Shown one piece after another: positions 1-10,965 of a stretch of 64,000 nt of DNA; positions within the stretch are counted from its first letter, which is position 1, and every line of letters starts with the position of its first letter. Origin of the DNA: Dehalococcoidia bacterium (GTDB taxonomy: Bacteria; Chloroflexota; Dehalococcoidia; UBA2979); assembly GCA_023228825.1 (NCBI GenBank), contig JALOAL010000006.1:62001-126000 (forward strand), read 5' to 3'. The notes beneath the pieces are model-generated. The model made no database searches and had not been told where the DNA came from. It saw only the letters and a program-made list of their open reading frames with translations. A program made the translations under genes and the position numbers.

Positions 1-510
1 GATGTACCACGGGCCCGGCGTGCGTGCCGAGGCCTCCAGCGCGGCCTCCGCCTCCACCACGTCCGCCGGCACCACCACCGTGAACGTGGGGAGCGAGGCG
101 AACAGCGCGATGTCCTCGATGCTCTGGGCGGAGGCGCCATCCTCGCCGGTGGAGACGCCGCCGTGCGAGGCGACCACCTTCACGTTGAGGCGCGGCTGGG
201 CGATGGACATGCGCAACTGGTCGAACGCGTGCTCCGCGAAGACCGCGAAGGTGCTGGTGAAGACGGTGTAGCCCAGTGTGGCCAGGCCCCCGGCCACGGA
301 GAACATGTTCTGTTCCGCGATGCCCATGGTGAAGAAGCGCTCCGGGTAGATGTCACGGAACTGGCGGGCCGTGGTGGACTTGCCCAGGTCGGCGTCCACC
401 ACCACCACGTCCGCGCCGTCTCGCTGGAGGCGGATCAGCGTGGGGCCCAGCGCCTCTCGGGTGGCGGCGGGCGCGACGGCGCCGGTGGTGCTGGGAGTGG
501 TGGTGGTCAT
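1..510 (-). CDS. Transketolase, C-terminal subunit (partial, 3' end outside window)
   Basis: Pyrimidine-binding half of a split transketolase, which pairs with the thiamine-diphosphate-binding half encoded immediately upstream to move two-carbon ketol units in the pentose phosphate pathway. The 170 visible residues contain the family patterns DADLGKSTTA, GIAEQNMFSVAGG (catalytic Glu region) and VVASHGGVSTGEDGASAQ. The ATG at 510 directly abuts the stop codon of the N-terminal subunit gene (511-513), so the two are translationally coupled. The C-terminus continues beyond base 1 and cannot be judged. 1-deoxyxylulose-5-phosphate synthase is less likely because that enzyme is normally one chain. 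Confidence 0.9.
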   Translation of the reverse strand, partial: MTTTTPSTTGAVAPAATREALGPTLIRLQRDGADVVVVDADLGKSTTARQFRDIYPERFFTMGIAEQNMFSVAGGLATLGYTVFTSTFAVFAEHAFDQLRMSIAQPRLNVKVVASHGGVSTGEDGASAQSIEDIALFASLPTFTVVVPADVVEAEAALEASARTPGPWYI

Positions 511-1335
511 CTAGGCGCCCAGTTCCCGCATGGCCTGTGCGTACTGCTCGTCGCTGGGCGGTGCGCCGTGGAAGCCCGGGTTGTTCTCCATGAAGGAGAC
601 GCCCTTGCCCTTGGTCGTCTCGAAGATCACGAGCGCCGGTTTGCCTCGCACGTCGCGGGCCCAGGCCAGGGCCTCCTCGACAGCGGCGAGGTTGTGCCCG
701 TCGATGCCGGAGCGGACCTCCCACCCGAAGGCGCGGTACTTCTCGTCCAGCGGAGAGAAGCGCATGGTGGTGTCCGTGAAGTCGTCGTTCTGGATGCGGT
801 TGCGGTCGATGATCGCCACCAGGCGGTCCACCTCGTGGTGGGCGGCGGCCATCGCGGCCTCCCACACCTGGCCCTCCTGCTGCTCGCCGTCGCCCATGAG
901 CACGTACACGTGGCTGTCGACGCCGCGCAGGCGCAGCCCGAGCCGGATGCCGAGGCCGAACGAGAGCCCCATGCCGAGCGAGCCGGCGGAGTTCTCGACG
1001 CCGGCGGGCTTGCCGATGACGGAGTGGCCCTGCAGGCGGGTGCCCTTCTGGCGGAACGTGGCCAGTTCCTCCACCGGGAAGTAACCGAACTCCGCCAGGG
1101 TGGCGTACTGGACGGGGGTGCAGTGCCCCTTGCTCATCACGAAGCGGTCGCGCTCCGCCCACTGGGGATCCGCGGGGTCGTGCTTCATGATGCGGCCGTA
1201 CAACACCGCCAGGATGTCCGCGGACGACATCGAACCGCCGATGTGCCCGGACCTGGCCGTGTAGACCATCTGCACAATGTGTCGACGGATGCGCTGCGTC
1301 AGTGCTTCCAGGTCGACTGGTGCGTCGATGACCAT
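511..1335 (-). CDS. Transketolase, N-terminal subunit
   Basis: Thiamine-diphosphate-binding half of a two-subunit transketolase, 274 aa, a usual length for the split form. Visible motifs: HIGGSMSSADILAVLYG near the N-terminus, SKGHCTPVQYATLAEFG, GSLGMGLSFGLGIRLGLRL, and the diphosphate/Mg motif MGDGEQQEGQVWEA followed by DRNRIQNDD. The reading frame is open further upstream, but the ATG at 1335 is preferred: it has GGGGAG about six bases upstream and gives the normal family N-terminus. The gene runs divergently from purU and forms an operon with the C-terminal subunit. Confidence 0.9.
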   Translation of the reverse strand: MVIDAPVDLEALTQRIRRHIVQMVYTARSGHIGGSMSSADILAVLYGRIMKHDPADPQWAERDRFVMSKGHCTPVQYATLAEFGYFPVEELATFRQKGTRLQGHSVIGKPAGVENSAGSLGMGLSFGLGIRLGLRLRGVDSHVYVLMGDGEQQEGQVWEAAMAAAHHEVDRLVAIIDRNRIQNDDFTDTTMRFSPLDEKYRAFGWEVRSGIDGHNLAAVEEALAWARDVRGKPALVIFETTKGKGVSFMENNPGFHGAPPSDEQYAQAMRELGA

Positions 1336-1411
1336 AGATCGCTCCCCTGCCCTGATTCGGAGTATACGAGGCATGCCGTTGGGGTCGAACGCCCATAACG
1401 AGGAAGCCTCG

Positions 1412-1417
1412 TAGGAT
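1412..1417 (+). promoter_or_regulatory. Leaderless-type -10 element for purU
   Basis: TAGGAT ends seven bases before the GTG at 1425. A transcript from it would begin at or next to the start codon. Same arrangement as at other genes in this window. Confidence 0.5.
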
Positions 1418-1424
1418 TGGGGAC

Positions 1425-2297
1425 GTGACGAACGCATCCGCCTCCACCGTGCTGCGCTTGCTCATCCAGTGTCCGGACCGGCCGGGCATCGTGGCGGCGG
1501 TGTCGCAGTTCCTGTTCTCGCACGGCGCGAACATCGTGCAGGCGGACCAGTTTTCCACGGCGGGCGGCACGGGCTGGTTCTTCCTCCGCATTGAGTTTCA
1601 GGTGGACGGGCTGGACGTGGACCGCGAGGCGCTGTCCCGCCTCTTCCAGGACGAGGTGGCCGGACGTTTCGAGATGGACTGGCGCCTGTCCGGCTTCCGC
1701 CGGAAGCGCGCCGCCCTGCTCGCATCGCGCACGGACCACTGCCTGCTGGACCTCCTCTGGCGCTGGCGCCGGGGCGAACTGGACATGGACATCCCCCTTG
1801 TGATCTCCAACCACGACAACCTGCGTGCGGACGTGGAGTCGTTCGGGCTGCCGTTCCACCACCTACCGGTGACGCCGGAGACGCGGCCTCAGCAGGAGGC
1901 GCAGATCCGAGAGTTGCTGCGGGAGCACGAGGTCGACCTGGTGGTGCTCGCGCGCTACATGCAGATCCTGAGCGGCGAGTTCATTGCGGAGTACCCCGGG
2001 CGCATCATCAACATCCACCATTCGTTCCTGCCCGCCTTTGCCGGTGCGGACCCGTACGGCCGCGCCTTCGAGCGAGGGGTGAAGATCATCGGAGCCACCG
2101 CCCACTACGCCACCGAGGATCTGGACGAGGGCCCGATCATCGAGCAGGACGTGGAGCGGGTGACCCACCGCGAGTCGCGGGACATCCTGGTCCGCGTGGG
2201 CCGCGAGGTGGAACGCTCGGTCCTGGCTCGTGCGGTGCGGTGGCACCTGGAGGACCGGGTCTTCGTCTACGGCAACCGCACGGTGGTGTTCCACTAG
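1425..2297 (+). CDS. purU: Formyltetrahydrofolate deformylase
   Basis: Hydrolyses 10-formyl-tetrahydrofolate to formate and tetrahydrofolate in the cytosol, balancing the one-carbon pool and supplying formate to purine synthesis. 290 aa, normal for PurU. An N-terminal ACT domain (residues ~8-90, CPDRPGIVAAVSQFL) precedes a formyltransferase-fold domain (~95-285) with NIHHSFLPAFAGADPY, which carries the catalytic Asn and His, and ATAHYATEDLDEGPII, which carries the catalytic Asp. The start is GTG at 1425, seven bases after a TAGGAT element and without a Shine-Dalgarno site, so the message is probably leaderless. The formate link to the dehydrogenase at 43-48 kb is only suggestive. Confidence 0.93.
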   Translation: MTNASASTVLRLLIQCPDRPGIVAAVSQFLFSHGANIVQADQFSTAGGTGWFFLRIEFQVDGLDVDREALSRLFQDEVAGRFEMDWRLSGFRRKRAALLASRTDHCLLDLLWRWRRGELDMDIPLVISNHDNLRADVESFGLPFHHLPVTPETRPQQEAQIRELLREHEVDLVVLARYMQILSGEFIAEYPGRIINIHHSFLPAFAGADPYGRAFERGVKIIGATAHYATEDLDEGPIIEQDVERVTHRESRDILVRVGREVERSVLARAVRWHLEDRVFVYGNRTVVFH

Positions 2298-2332
2298 CGT
2301 CGTTCCGGGTTTGCGCTCCATCACGTGCCTGA

Positions 2333-2338
2333 TACCGT
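2333..2338 (+). promoter_or_regulatory. Leaderless-type -10 element for the DinB pair
   Basis: TACCGT, preceded by TG, ends seven bases before the ATG at 2346. A TTTGCG-like -35 lies about 17 bases upstream. Confidence 0.5.
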
Positions 2339-2345
2339 CCGCCGC

Positions 2346-2831
2346 ATGAGCCTCATCGACGACCTCTACCGCCAGAACGAATGGGCCACCCTCCGCCTGC
2401 TCGAGACGTGCCGCACGCTCACGCCGGAGCAACTCGAAGCGAGTGCGGAGGGTACGTACGGCTCGATCCGCCGGACGCTGCTGCACATCGTGGGGGGTGA
2501 GCCCTCGTACATCACGCGCATCGGTGGACGATACGAGGGGCCGGCGATCAGGTACGAGCCGTTCCCCGGATTCGATGCGCTGGCGGAGGCCACCAGGCAC
2601 GCTGCGGACGGGTTCATCGATCGCGCCCAGGCCGCCCTCGATCAGTCGTGGACGTTCACGACGCCGGAGGGGGAGACGATCGACGCGGAGGTCGTGCTGG
2701 TGCAGGCGCTGAACCATGCCGCAGAACATCGCGCGCAGATCTGCACGATCCTCACGACGCTCGGCCTTGAACCTCCCGCGCTTGACGGGTGGACGTGGGC
2801 CGTGGAGACCGGAAGGGTGAGGATGCGATGA
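2346..2831 (+). CDS. DinB family protein (first of tandem pair)
   Basis: DinB/YfiT four-helix-bundle protein, 161 aa. The family binds a divalent metal through three His; members include thiol-dependent S-transferases, but this one's substrate cannot be read from sequence. Ligand candidates are the His in TLLHIVGGEPSY and the two in ALNHAAEHRAQI. The ATG at 2346 is preferred to an in-frame GTG at 2325 because it gives MSLIDDLYRQNEW, matching MSLIEDLYRQNEW in the downstream paralogue, and it lies seven bases after TACCGT. The stop overlaps the next start in ATGA, so the pair is co-translated. Confidence 0.85.
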   Translation: MSLIDDLYRQNEWATLRLLETCRTLTPEQLEASAEGTYGSIRRTLLHIVGGEPSYITRIGGRYEGPAIRYEPFPGFDALAEATRHAADGFIDRAQAALDQSWTFTTPEGETIDAEVVLVQALNHAAEHRAQICTILTTLGLEPPALDGWTWAVETGRVRMR

Positions 2832-3322
2832 GCCTGATCGAGGACCTGTACCGCCAGAACGAGTGGGCGAACCTCGAGGTGCTCGAACTCTGTCGAGGGC
2901 TGACGGAAGAGCAACTGGGGGCCACGCTGGAGGGCACGTACGGCTCGATCGCGGCGACGCTGACGCACATGATCGCGGCGGAGGCAGGGTACGTGGTCCG
3001 CCTGGGGGGCACCTACACCGGCCCGCGTGTGCCGTACGACTCGTTCCCCGGCTTCGATGTGCTGGAGGCGGCCACGCGCGCGGCCACCGCCGGCCTGATC
3101 GAGCGCGCCCATGCTGCGCTCGCCGAGAGTTACACCGTCCGCGAGACCGAGGGCAACGCCTCGGCAGATGTCGATGCGGAGTTGATGCTGGGGCAGGCGC
3201 TGATCCACGGCGCCGACCACCGCTCCCAGGTCTGCACCATCCTCACGACGCTCGGCTTCGAGATCCCGGAGATCGATGCATGGGGCTGGGGCCTGGCGAC
3301 GGGGCGCTTCCGGGAGTTGTAG
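2828..3322 (+). CDS. DinB family protein (second of tandem pair)
   Basis: Paralogue of the preceding gene, 164 aa, alike along its whole length: shared N-terminus, GTYGSI, PFPGFD and the C-terminal CTILTTLG. Putative metal ligands are the His in THMIAAEAGY and the two in ALIHGADHRSQV. The ATG at 2828 overlaps the upstream stop by four bases. Tandem duplication within one operon suggests two related substrates or a heterodimer, which is inference. Confidence 0.85.
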   Translation: MSLIEDLYRQNEWANLEVLELCRGLTEEQLGATLEGTYGSIAATLTHMIAAEAGYVVRLGGTYTGPRVPYDSFPGFDVLEAATRAATAGLIERAHAALAESYTVRETEGNASADVDAELMLGQALIHGADHRSQVCTILTTLGFEIPEIDAWGWGLATGRFREL

Positions 3323-3358
3323 CGCGGGCAGGCCGGACGGTCGGGGCATTCTCGGTCG

Positions 3359-3603
3359 GTGGACGATTTCATCCTCAGCCGCCACGCGGTCCTTCGAATG
3401 TCGCTCCGGCGTATCACGGAAGGCGAGATTCAAGCGGTTATCGCAGATCCCGAGCGCGCGGTGGATGGGACGCGGGTGAACACGCGGGACTTCTACCGGA
3501 TGCGCTTGCCGTCCTTGGCTACGACACCGATCCACCGACTGTTGTCACCGTTACGCTCGATCTGCGCCGCTGGGAGGTGCTGCCATGGCAGATGCGTTTG
3601 TGA
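3359..3603 (+). pseudogene. DUF4258-like protein, apparently frameshifted
   Basis: A GTG at 3359 opens a frame reading DDFILSRHAVLRMSLRRI, TEGEIQAVIADPERA and NTRDFYRMRLP, the pattern of small DUF4258 proteins (SRHAxxRM at the N-terminus), which often act as toxin-like partners. After about base 3510 this frame loses the family pattern, while another frame continues it as AVLGYDTDPPTVVTVTLDLR to a stop at 3603. A single indel would join the two halves into an ~80-residue protein. No antitoxin-like partner follows; only a 22-codon ORF begins at 3584. Family assignment is moderate. The frameshift could also be a sequencing error. Confidence 0.5.
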
Positions 3604-3640
3604 CGTACTGCTGGTTAGCGACCACAAGCGGAATCCCGGG

Positions 3641-3646
3641 TAGTCT
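3641..3646 (+). promoter_or_regulatory. Possible -10 element upstream of MFS gene
   Basis: TAGTCT lies about 35 bases before the GTG at 3682, giving a short leader. No clear -35 is visible. Confidence 0.25.
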
Positions 3647-3681
3647 GCACTGACCTCGTCCCGGCTACCTGCGAGACACCA

Positions 3682-5127
3682 GTGCTTTCCCGGTCGTTTG
3701 TCGTCCTCTGGGTGGCAATGCTCGTCGCGATGGCGGGTATCTCGATGGTGTCCCCGCTCCTGCCGGTGTACGTGCAGGACGACCTGGGCGGCCCCGCGAT
3801 TGGCGTGGCGCTGTCCTTCTCCGGGCTGGCGATAGCGCAGATCGTGGCCGCGCCGTTTGTGGGGCGGCTGGGGGATCGCTTCGGGCCGAAGCGCTTCATT
3901 GTGGTGGGGTTTGCGATCTACGCGCTGGGAGCGCTGGGCTACCTCTTCGCGCATCACTGGGTGGTGGTCGTGGCGTTCCGGGTGCTCTCGGGCGTGGGAG
4001 CGGCGGGGGTGTTCCCGATGACGCTGGCCTACGTGGGCCGGCTCGCGCCCGTGGGTGGCGAGGGCCGCTACATGGGCTGGTTCTCTGTCGCGCAGGTGGC
4101 GGGGTTCGGCCTGGGGCCGCTGTTCGGCGGCGGGTTGCGGGACGCCTTCGGCTCGGAGGTCGCGTTCGGGGCGATGGCGCTGATGCTGGGCGGCACCGCG
4201 CTGGGCACGTTTGTGCTGCTCCCCGCCCGTCCGAGGCGGCGCGGTGAGGACCAGGACGTGGCGGAGGAGTTGGGCGCGCAGATGTCCTTCTGGACGATCG
4301 TGCGCATGCCGGCGGTGCAGGCCTCCACGCTGTTCGTGACGCTCACGGCCATCGGGTGGGGGTCGGCGTCCTCGTGGCTGGCGGTGTTCGTGATCAGCGA
4401 CCAGGGGCTGGGGACGGACAGCGCGCTGTTCGTGGGCATCCTGCTGTCCAGCCGCTCGCTCATCAACGCCGTGCTGCAGCCGTACGCGGGCCAACTCGCG
4501 GACCGCTTGGACCGGGTGATGCTGGTCTCTGTGGGCCTGCTGCTGGCGGGCGTCGCGCAGTTTGCGATCCCGCTGGTGCCGGAGGTCGTGCGCGAGTCCT
4601 CGGTGTTTGGGTCCACGCTGGTCTGGGCGCCCTGGGTGCTGCTGGCGATGCTGATCGCCGGGCTGGGTGAGGCGATCGCGCAGCCCTCGCAGCAGGCGGT
4701 GTTCGTGGAGGTGGGCCGCAAGGTGGGCATGGGATCGCTGATGGGGCTGAACTCCATGGGGTCGTCGCTGGGGTTCCTCGGCGGATCGCTGGTGGGGGCG
4801 GCGGTGAAGTCCGCCCTGGGCATTGAGTCGGTGTTCTACATGGCCGGGATGGCGGCGCTGGCGGGGGTGGTGCTGTTCAACGTGCTCATGCGTCGTGCGG
4901 CGCGGGAGGACACGCCGGATATTGTTACCCACTCGGACGGCCCGCACTCGGACGGCCCGTACTCGGACGGCCCGTACTCGGACGGCCCGCATTCGGACGG
5001 CTGGCACGCCTCGGACCGAGGGGCGACGGACGTTCCGTCCGGGGCGCCCCACGATGCCGGGGAAGCGGGGGAGGCCGGGGAGGTCGGTGGGGCAGTGGCG
5101 CCGGGAGCCCCGGCCGCTGGTGGCTAG
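3682..5127 (+). CDS. MFS transporter
   Basis: Major facilitator superfamily membrane carrier, 481 aa, with about twelve hydrophobic segments between residues ~5 and 415. The inter-helix 2-3 motif is GRLGDRFGPKRFIVVG, the typical MFS motif A. Substrate unknown; the form resembles proton-driven drug or metabolite exporters. After the last helix the chain is hydrophilic: five copies of a five-residue unit (HSDGP/YSDGP) encoded by a 15-bp DNA repeat at about 4930-5002, then a Gly/Ala-rich end. This tail is not part of the family and looks like a recent repeat expansion. Start GTG 3682 has no strong ribosome site and is uncertain. Confidence 0.85.
   Translation: MLSRSFVVLWVAMLVAMAGISMVSPLLPVYVQDDLGGPAIGVALSFSGLAIAQIVAAPFVGRLGDRFGPKRFIVVGFAIYALGALGYLFAHHWVVVVAFRVLSGVGAAGVFPMTLAYVGRLAPVGGEGRYMGWFSVAQVAGFGLGPLFGGGLRDAFGSEVAFGAMALMLGGTALGTFVLLPARPRRRGEDQDVAEELGAQMSFWTIVRMPAVQASTLFVTLTAIGWGSASSWLAVFVISDQGLGTDSALFVGILLSSRSLINAVLQPYAGQLADRLDRVMLVSVGLLLAGVAQFAIPLVPEVVRESSVFGSTLVWAPWVLLAMLIAGLGEAIAQPSQQAVFVEVGRKVGMGSLMGLNSMGSSLGFLGGSLVGAAVKSALGIESVFYMAGMAALAGVVLFNVLMRRAAREDTPDIVTHSDGPHSDGPYSDGPYSDGPHSDGWHASDRGATDVPSGAPHDAGEAGEAGEVGGAVAPGAPAAGG
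4930..5002 (+). repeat. 15-bp in-frame tandem repeat, MFS C-terminal tail
   Basis: Five copies of a 15-bp unit (ACTCGGACGGCCCGC and close variants) encoding HSDGP/YSDGP. Being a multiple of three, copy-number changes alter tail length only. Confidence 0.85.
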
Positions 5128-5185
5128 CCTCCGTCCCCCGGGAATCCTGTGATGGGGGAGGCTCGCGTGATAGGGCGGGCCTTGT

Positions 5186-5191
5186 TACGAT
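5186..5191 (+). promoter_or_regulatory. -10 element upstream of the helicase
   Basis: TACGAT ends seven bases before an ATG at 5199 that opens a 20-residue ORF. The helicase gene follows on the same presumed transcript. Confidence 0.45.
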
Positions 5192-5198
5192 GAGTGCA

Positions 5199-5261
5199 AT
5201 GACTTCCAATCCCCGCGACTTCATGGCGCGGATGCCGAACCTCCACAGGACCACTCGATGA
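5199..5261 (+). CDS. Possible 20-residue leader peptide upstream of DEAD-box helicase
   Basis: ATG at 5199 sits seven bases after TACGAT, the leaderless arrangement seen elsewhere here, and encodes MTSNPRDFMARMPNLHRTTR before a TGA at 5259. It ends about 28 bases before the likely helicase start. It could be a regulatory upstream ORF affecting helicase translation, or a chance reading frame downstream of a real start site. No homologue recognised. Confidence 0.3.
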   Translation: MTSNPRDFMARMPNLHRTTR

Positions 5262-5289
5262 CCTTGTGCCGCACCGCGGGGAGCGCCCG

Positions 5290-7839
<2,550 letters not shown>

Positions 7840-7904
7840 CGTCGGGGGCGCGACGCGGGGATCCGTGGCCGTGTTGTCCGTGTTGGCCCTGTTGTCGTTG
7901 GTCT

Positions 7905-9569
7905 TCAGTCCTTGAGGTGGGCGGCGGGGTCCGGGAAGGCCATGGGCATGCGCACGGTGAACAGGCTGCCGCCGTCCGCCGGGGACTCCGCTTCGATCGA
8001 GCCGCCGTGCGCGAGCACGATCTCGCGCGTGATGTAGAGGCCCAGGCCGAGTCCGGACTGGCGGTTCTCCGAGTGCCCCTGGAAGTACCGCTCGAACACC
8101 TGCTGGCGCAGGCCGGGCGGAATGCCGATGCCGTGATCGCGCACGCTCAGGCGGAACCCGAACCCGTCGTCGTCCTCGCAGGCGAGTTCCACGGCGACGG
8201 GCTGCGGGGCCGGGCTGTACTTCACCGCGTTGTCCACCAGGTTCATCACCACCTGCTCGAAGCGCAGCGGATCCACCGTGGCCACCACCTGGCCCCGCTC
8301 CTGGAGGGCGATCTCCCGTTCGCTGGTGCGCCGCGTGGACGCCACGACGTCCCGCACAATGGCGGAGACGTCTGTCTGCTCCGGGAGCATCTCCAGCCGC
8401 CCCATGTCCATGCGCGACGCGTCCAGGAGGCCGGCGATCAGTCGGTTGAGGCGGCCAGCCTGCGCCACCACCTGCTCCAGCAGCGTGTGGGTACCGGGAT
8501 CGGAGCCGGCCAGACGCCTCGCGGCCATCTGTGCGGCCATACGGATGGAGGTGAGGGGCGTCTTCAACTCGTGCGCGGCCACGGCGATGAACTCGTTGCG
8601 GACGTGGGCGCTCTCCTGCGCGGCCAGCACCTGCGCTCGGGCGTCGCGTTCCGCCTCCACCACCCGCGCGTGCTCCAGGGCGAGCGCCACGCGGCTGCCC
8701 ATCATTTCCAGCAGCGCGAGGTCGTCTTCGCGGAAGCGGCTGGTCACCTCGCTCCCTGCGTACAACACGCCGATGAACGCGCCGTCCACGACGAGCGGGA
8801 CCGCCAGCCACGAGCCCGACCGCGCGTCCTGCCGCGCGCCCAGGTCCAGGCCCTCCTGGTAGAGCAGCGGCGTCTGGTTCCGCATGAGGCGCTCCACGAT
8901 GGCCTCGATGACGCTGTCGGTTGCGGCGCCGGCGGGGCCGCGCTTCGCGAGTGGCGTCTGCTCCTGGAGGTCGCCCAGCACCACGCCGGCGTGGTCCGCC
9001 GCCAGCAGGGCCTCCACCTGCGCGGCCAGTGCGTCCGCCAGGTTGTCCAGGCCCACGTGCATCAGGCCCGCCTCCGTGACGCTTCGGAGCGCGTCCAGGC
9101 GGGCGGAGGCCGTCTCCGCCTGCAGGCGGGCGGAGCGTTCGGTCTCCAGCAGGATTTCACGTTCGACCTCGGACTGCTTGCGCTCGCTCAGGTCCCTCGT
9201 GACCTTGGCGAAGCCCACCAGTCCGCCCGTGGCGTCGCGCACGGCGGTGATGATGACGTTGGCCCAGAAGCGGCTGCCGTCCTTGCGGATGCGCCAGCCC
9301 TCGTCCTCGAAGCGGCCCACCTCCAGCGCCACGCGCAGTTCGTACTCCGGCTTGCCGGCGCGCACGTCGCCGGCGGGGTAGAAGATGGAGAAGTGGCGGC
9401 CCACGATCTCCTCTGCCCGGTACTTCTTCAGGCGCTCGGCCCCCTGGTTCCAGGTCATGATGTGGCCGGTGGGCGTCAGCATGAACAGCGCGTAGTCGCG
9501 CACGCTGTCCACCATCAGGTGGAACAGGTCCGGGGGCGGGGCAGCATCGTCCGGAGGGCCTGGGGTCAC
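7905..9569 (-). CDS. PAS-GAF sensor histidine kinase
   Basis: Soluble sensor kinase without membrane segments. Order from the 9569 start: PAS domain (~12-130, with GHIMTWNQGAERLKKY and the PAC-like RKDGSRFWANVII), short coiled coil, GAF domain (~160-305), HisKA with the phospho-accepting His in FIAVAAHELKTPLTSIRM (~333), and HATPase with NLVDNAVKYSP, VRDHGIGIPPG and SGLGLGLYITREIV. An ATG at 9632 is also in frame and would add 21 residues; GTG at 9569 is preferred because AAAAGG lies six bases before it. No response regulator is adjacent. Faces the LLM oxidoreductase divergently. Confidence 0.88.
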   Translation of the reverse strand: MTPGPPDDAAPPPDLFHLMVDSVRDYALFMLTPTGHIMTWNQGAERLKKYRAEEIVGRHFSIFYPAGDVRAGKPEYELRVALEVGRFEDEGWRIRKDGSRFWANVIITAVRDATGGLVGFAKVTRDLSERKQSEVEREILLETERSARLQAETASARLDALRSVTEAGLMHVGLDNLADALAAQVEALLAADHAGVVLGDLQEQTPLAKRGPAGAATDSVIEAIVERLMRNQTPLLYQEGLDLGARQDARSGSWLAVPLVVDGAFIGVLYAGSEVTSRFREDDLALLEMMGSRVALALEHARVVEAERDARAQVLAAQESAHVRNEFIAVAAHELKTPLTSIRMAAQMAARRLAGSDPGTHTLLEQVVAQAGRLNRLIAGLLDASRMDMGRLEMLPEQTDVSAIVRDVVASTRRTSEREIALQERGQVVATVDPLRFEQVVMNLVDNAVKYSPAPQPVAVELACEDDDGFGFRLSVRDHGIGIPPGLRQQVFERYFQGHSENRQSGLGLGLYITREIVLAHGGSIEAESPADGGSLFTVRMPMAFPDPAAHLKD

Positions 9570-9729
9570 GGGAGGCCTTTTCGCTGCAGACGGCGGGAGG
9601 CGTCCGAGGCCGCCTCGATGTTGATACCGCATCCGCGCGGCGCGCGGAGGGCGTCAGGATGAATGCGATGCTTTTGCGATGTCGCCAGAGTCCCACCGCA
9701 ACGGGCAGGTGGAGGGAGGCGCGGGCGCA

Positions 9730-9735
9730 TATACT
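9730..9735 (+). promoter_or_regulatory. -10 element for LLM oxidoreductase
   Basis: TATACT within the divergent intergenic region, about 70 bases before GTG 9805. Best -10 match in this gap; no convincing -35. Confidence 0.3.
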
Positions 9736-9804
9736 CCGCCAGCGGCGCGACATGGTGTCGCCTATGCGGGGCTCGAAGTGGGGCTCCGCGCGAAAGGTAC
9801 GGAC

Positions 9805-10800
9805 GTGCGCAAGATCAGCGTGGGGATCAACTGGCAGGGCGAGTTTGACCTCGACAAGATCGTGGAGCAGGCGAAGATCGCGGACGACGCTGGCGTCCAC
9901 GAGTTGACGGTGGCGGAGGCGTGGGGGCGTGACGCGCTCTCGATCCTGGCGGTGCTGGCCCGCGAGACCACGAACATCAAACTCGGCACCAGCATCATCA
10001 ACATCTTTTCGCGCACGCCGGCGGCCGTGGCGCAGCACTTTGCCACGCTGGACGAGATGTCCGGCGGCCGCATGGTGATCGGCCTCGGATCCTCCGGGCC
10101 GAACGTGATCGAGCACTTCCACGGCATCAAGTTCGAGAAGCCGCTGACCCGCATGCGCGAGTACGTGGACATCATCAACATGCTGATGCGGGAAGAGCCG
10201 TTGAACTACGACGGCAAGATCTTCGACCTGCAGCGCGGCTTCACGCTGCGCTTCAAGCCGGTGCGGGACCACATCCCGATCCACGTGGCCTCTGTCACCC
10301 CGAAGTCCGTGCAGCAGACGGCGGAGATCGCGGACGGCTGGATCCCCATCTTCTTCCCCAAGTCGCAGTGGAAGGGCCAGTTGGACCACTTCTACCAGGC
10401 GGTGCAGACCGCGGGCCGCAACCCGGACGAGGTGGACGTGCGGAACGCCACGGGGGTGACCGTCTCCACGGACCGTGACCGCGTGCTGCAGGGCACGGCC
10501 GCCAACGCCGCGTTCTACATTGCCCGCATGGGCGACTTCTACTACGAGCACTTCGTGCGCATGGGCTACGCGGACGAGGCGAACGCCGTGCGCAAGGCGT
10601 GGTCGGACGGGGGCAGCGCCGCCGGGGCCGCCGCACTGCCGCGCGAACTGGTGGAGGAACTCACGATGTCCGGTACGCCGGAGGAGTGCGCCGCAGCCAT
10701 TGACGAGGGCGTGGAGGCGGGCTTCACCATCCACAGCGTGGGCGTGGCGGAGCAGGACCCGAAGAAGCGCTACGAGATCTACCGGCAGATTGTCGGCTGA
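9805..10800 (+). CDS. LLM-class (F420-type) oxidoreductase
   Basis: Luciferase-like TIM-barrel oxidoreductase, 331 aa, most similar in pattern to F420-dependent members that transfer hydride between coenzyme F420 and small substrates; flavin use cannot be excluded. Typical elements: AKIADDAGVHELTVAEAWGR, IKLGTSIINIFSRTP, ATLDEMSGGRMVIGLGSSGP and IPIHVASVTPKSVQQTAEIA. GTG 9805 is chosen because AAAGG lies seven bases upstream and the family N-terminus begins here. A strong hairpin follows the stop. Confidence 0.88.
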   Translation: MRKISVGINWQGEFDLDKIVEQAKIADDAGVHELTVAEAWGRDALSILAVLARETTNIKLGTSIINIFSRTPAAVAQHFATLDEMSGGRMVIGLGSSGPNVIEHFHGIKFEKPLTRMREYVDIINMLMREEPLNYDGKIFDLQRGFTLRFKPVRDHIPIHVASVTPKSVQQTAEIADGWIPIFFPKSQWKGQLDHFYQAVQTAGRNPDEVDVRNATGVTVSTDRDRVLQGTAANAAFYIARMGDFYYEHFVRMGYADEANAVRKAWSDGGSAAGAAALPRELVEELTMSGTPEECAAAIDEGVEAGFTIHSVGVAEQDPKKRYEIYRQIVG

Positions 10801-10831
10801 CGCCGGGCTGCCCGGGGGGTGACGATGCTGG

Positions 10832-10855
10832 GGGCGGCGCGGAGATGCGCCGCCC
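10832..10855 (+). terminator. Terminator hairpin after LLM gene
   Basis: Perfect nine-base stem GGGCGGCGC / GCGCCGCCC with a six-base loop, 31 bases after the stop codon. Only a weak T-rich tail follows. Confidence 0.6.
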
Positions 10856-10965
10856 TCGGTGTTTCGGGAGGGGGTTTGCCGGGGCTGACGGGGGAAGTCA
10901 GTGAAGAGCATCGACGCAGGCTCGGGTGGTGACGTAACGTTTTCTGACGAAATGCGGGAGCGTTG

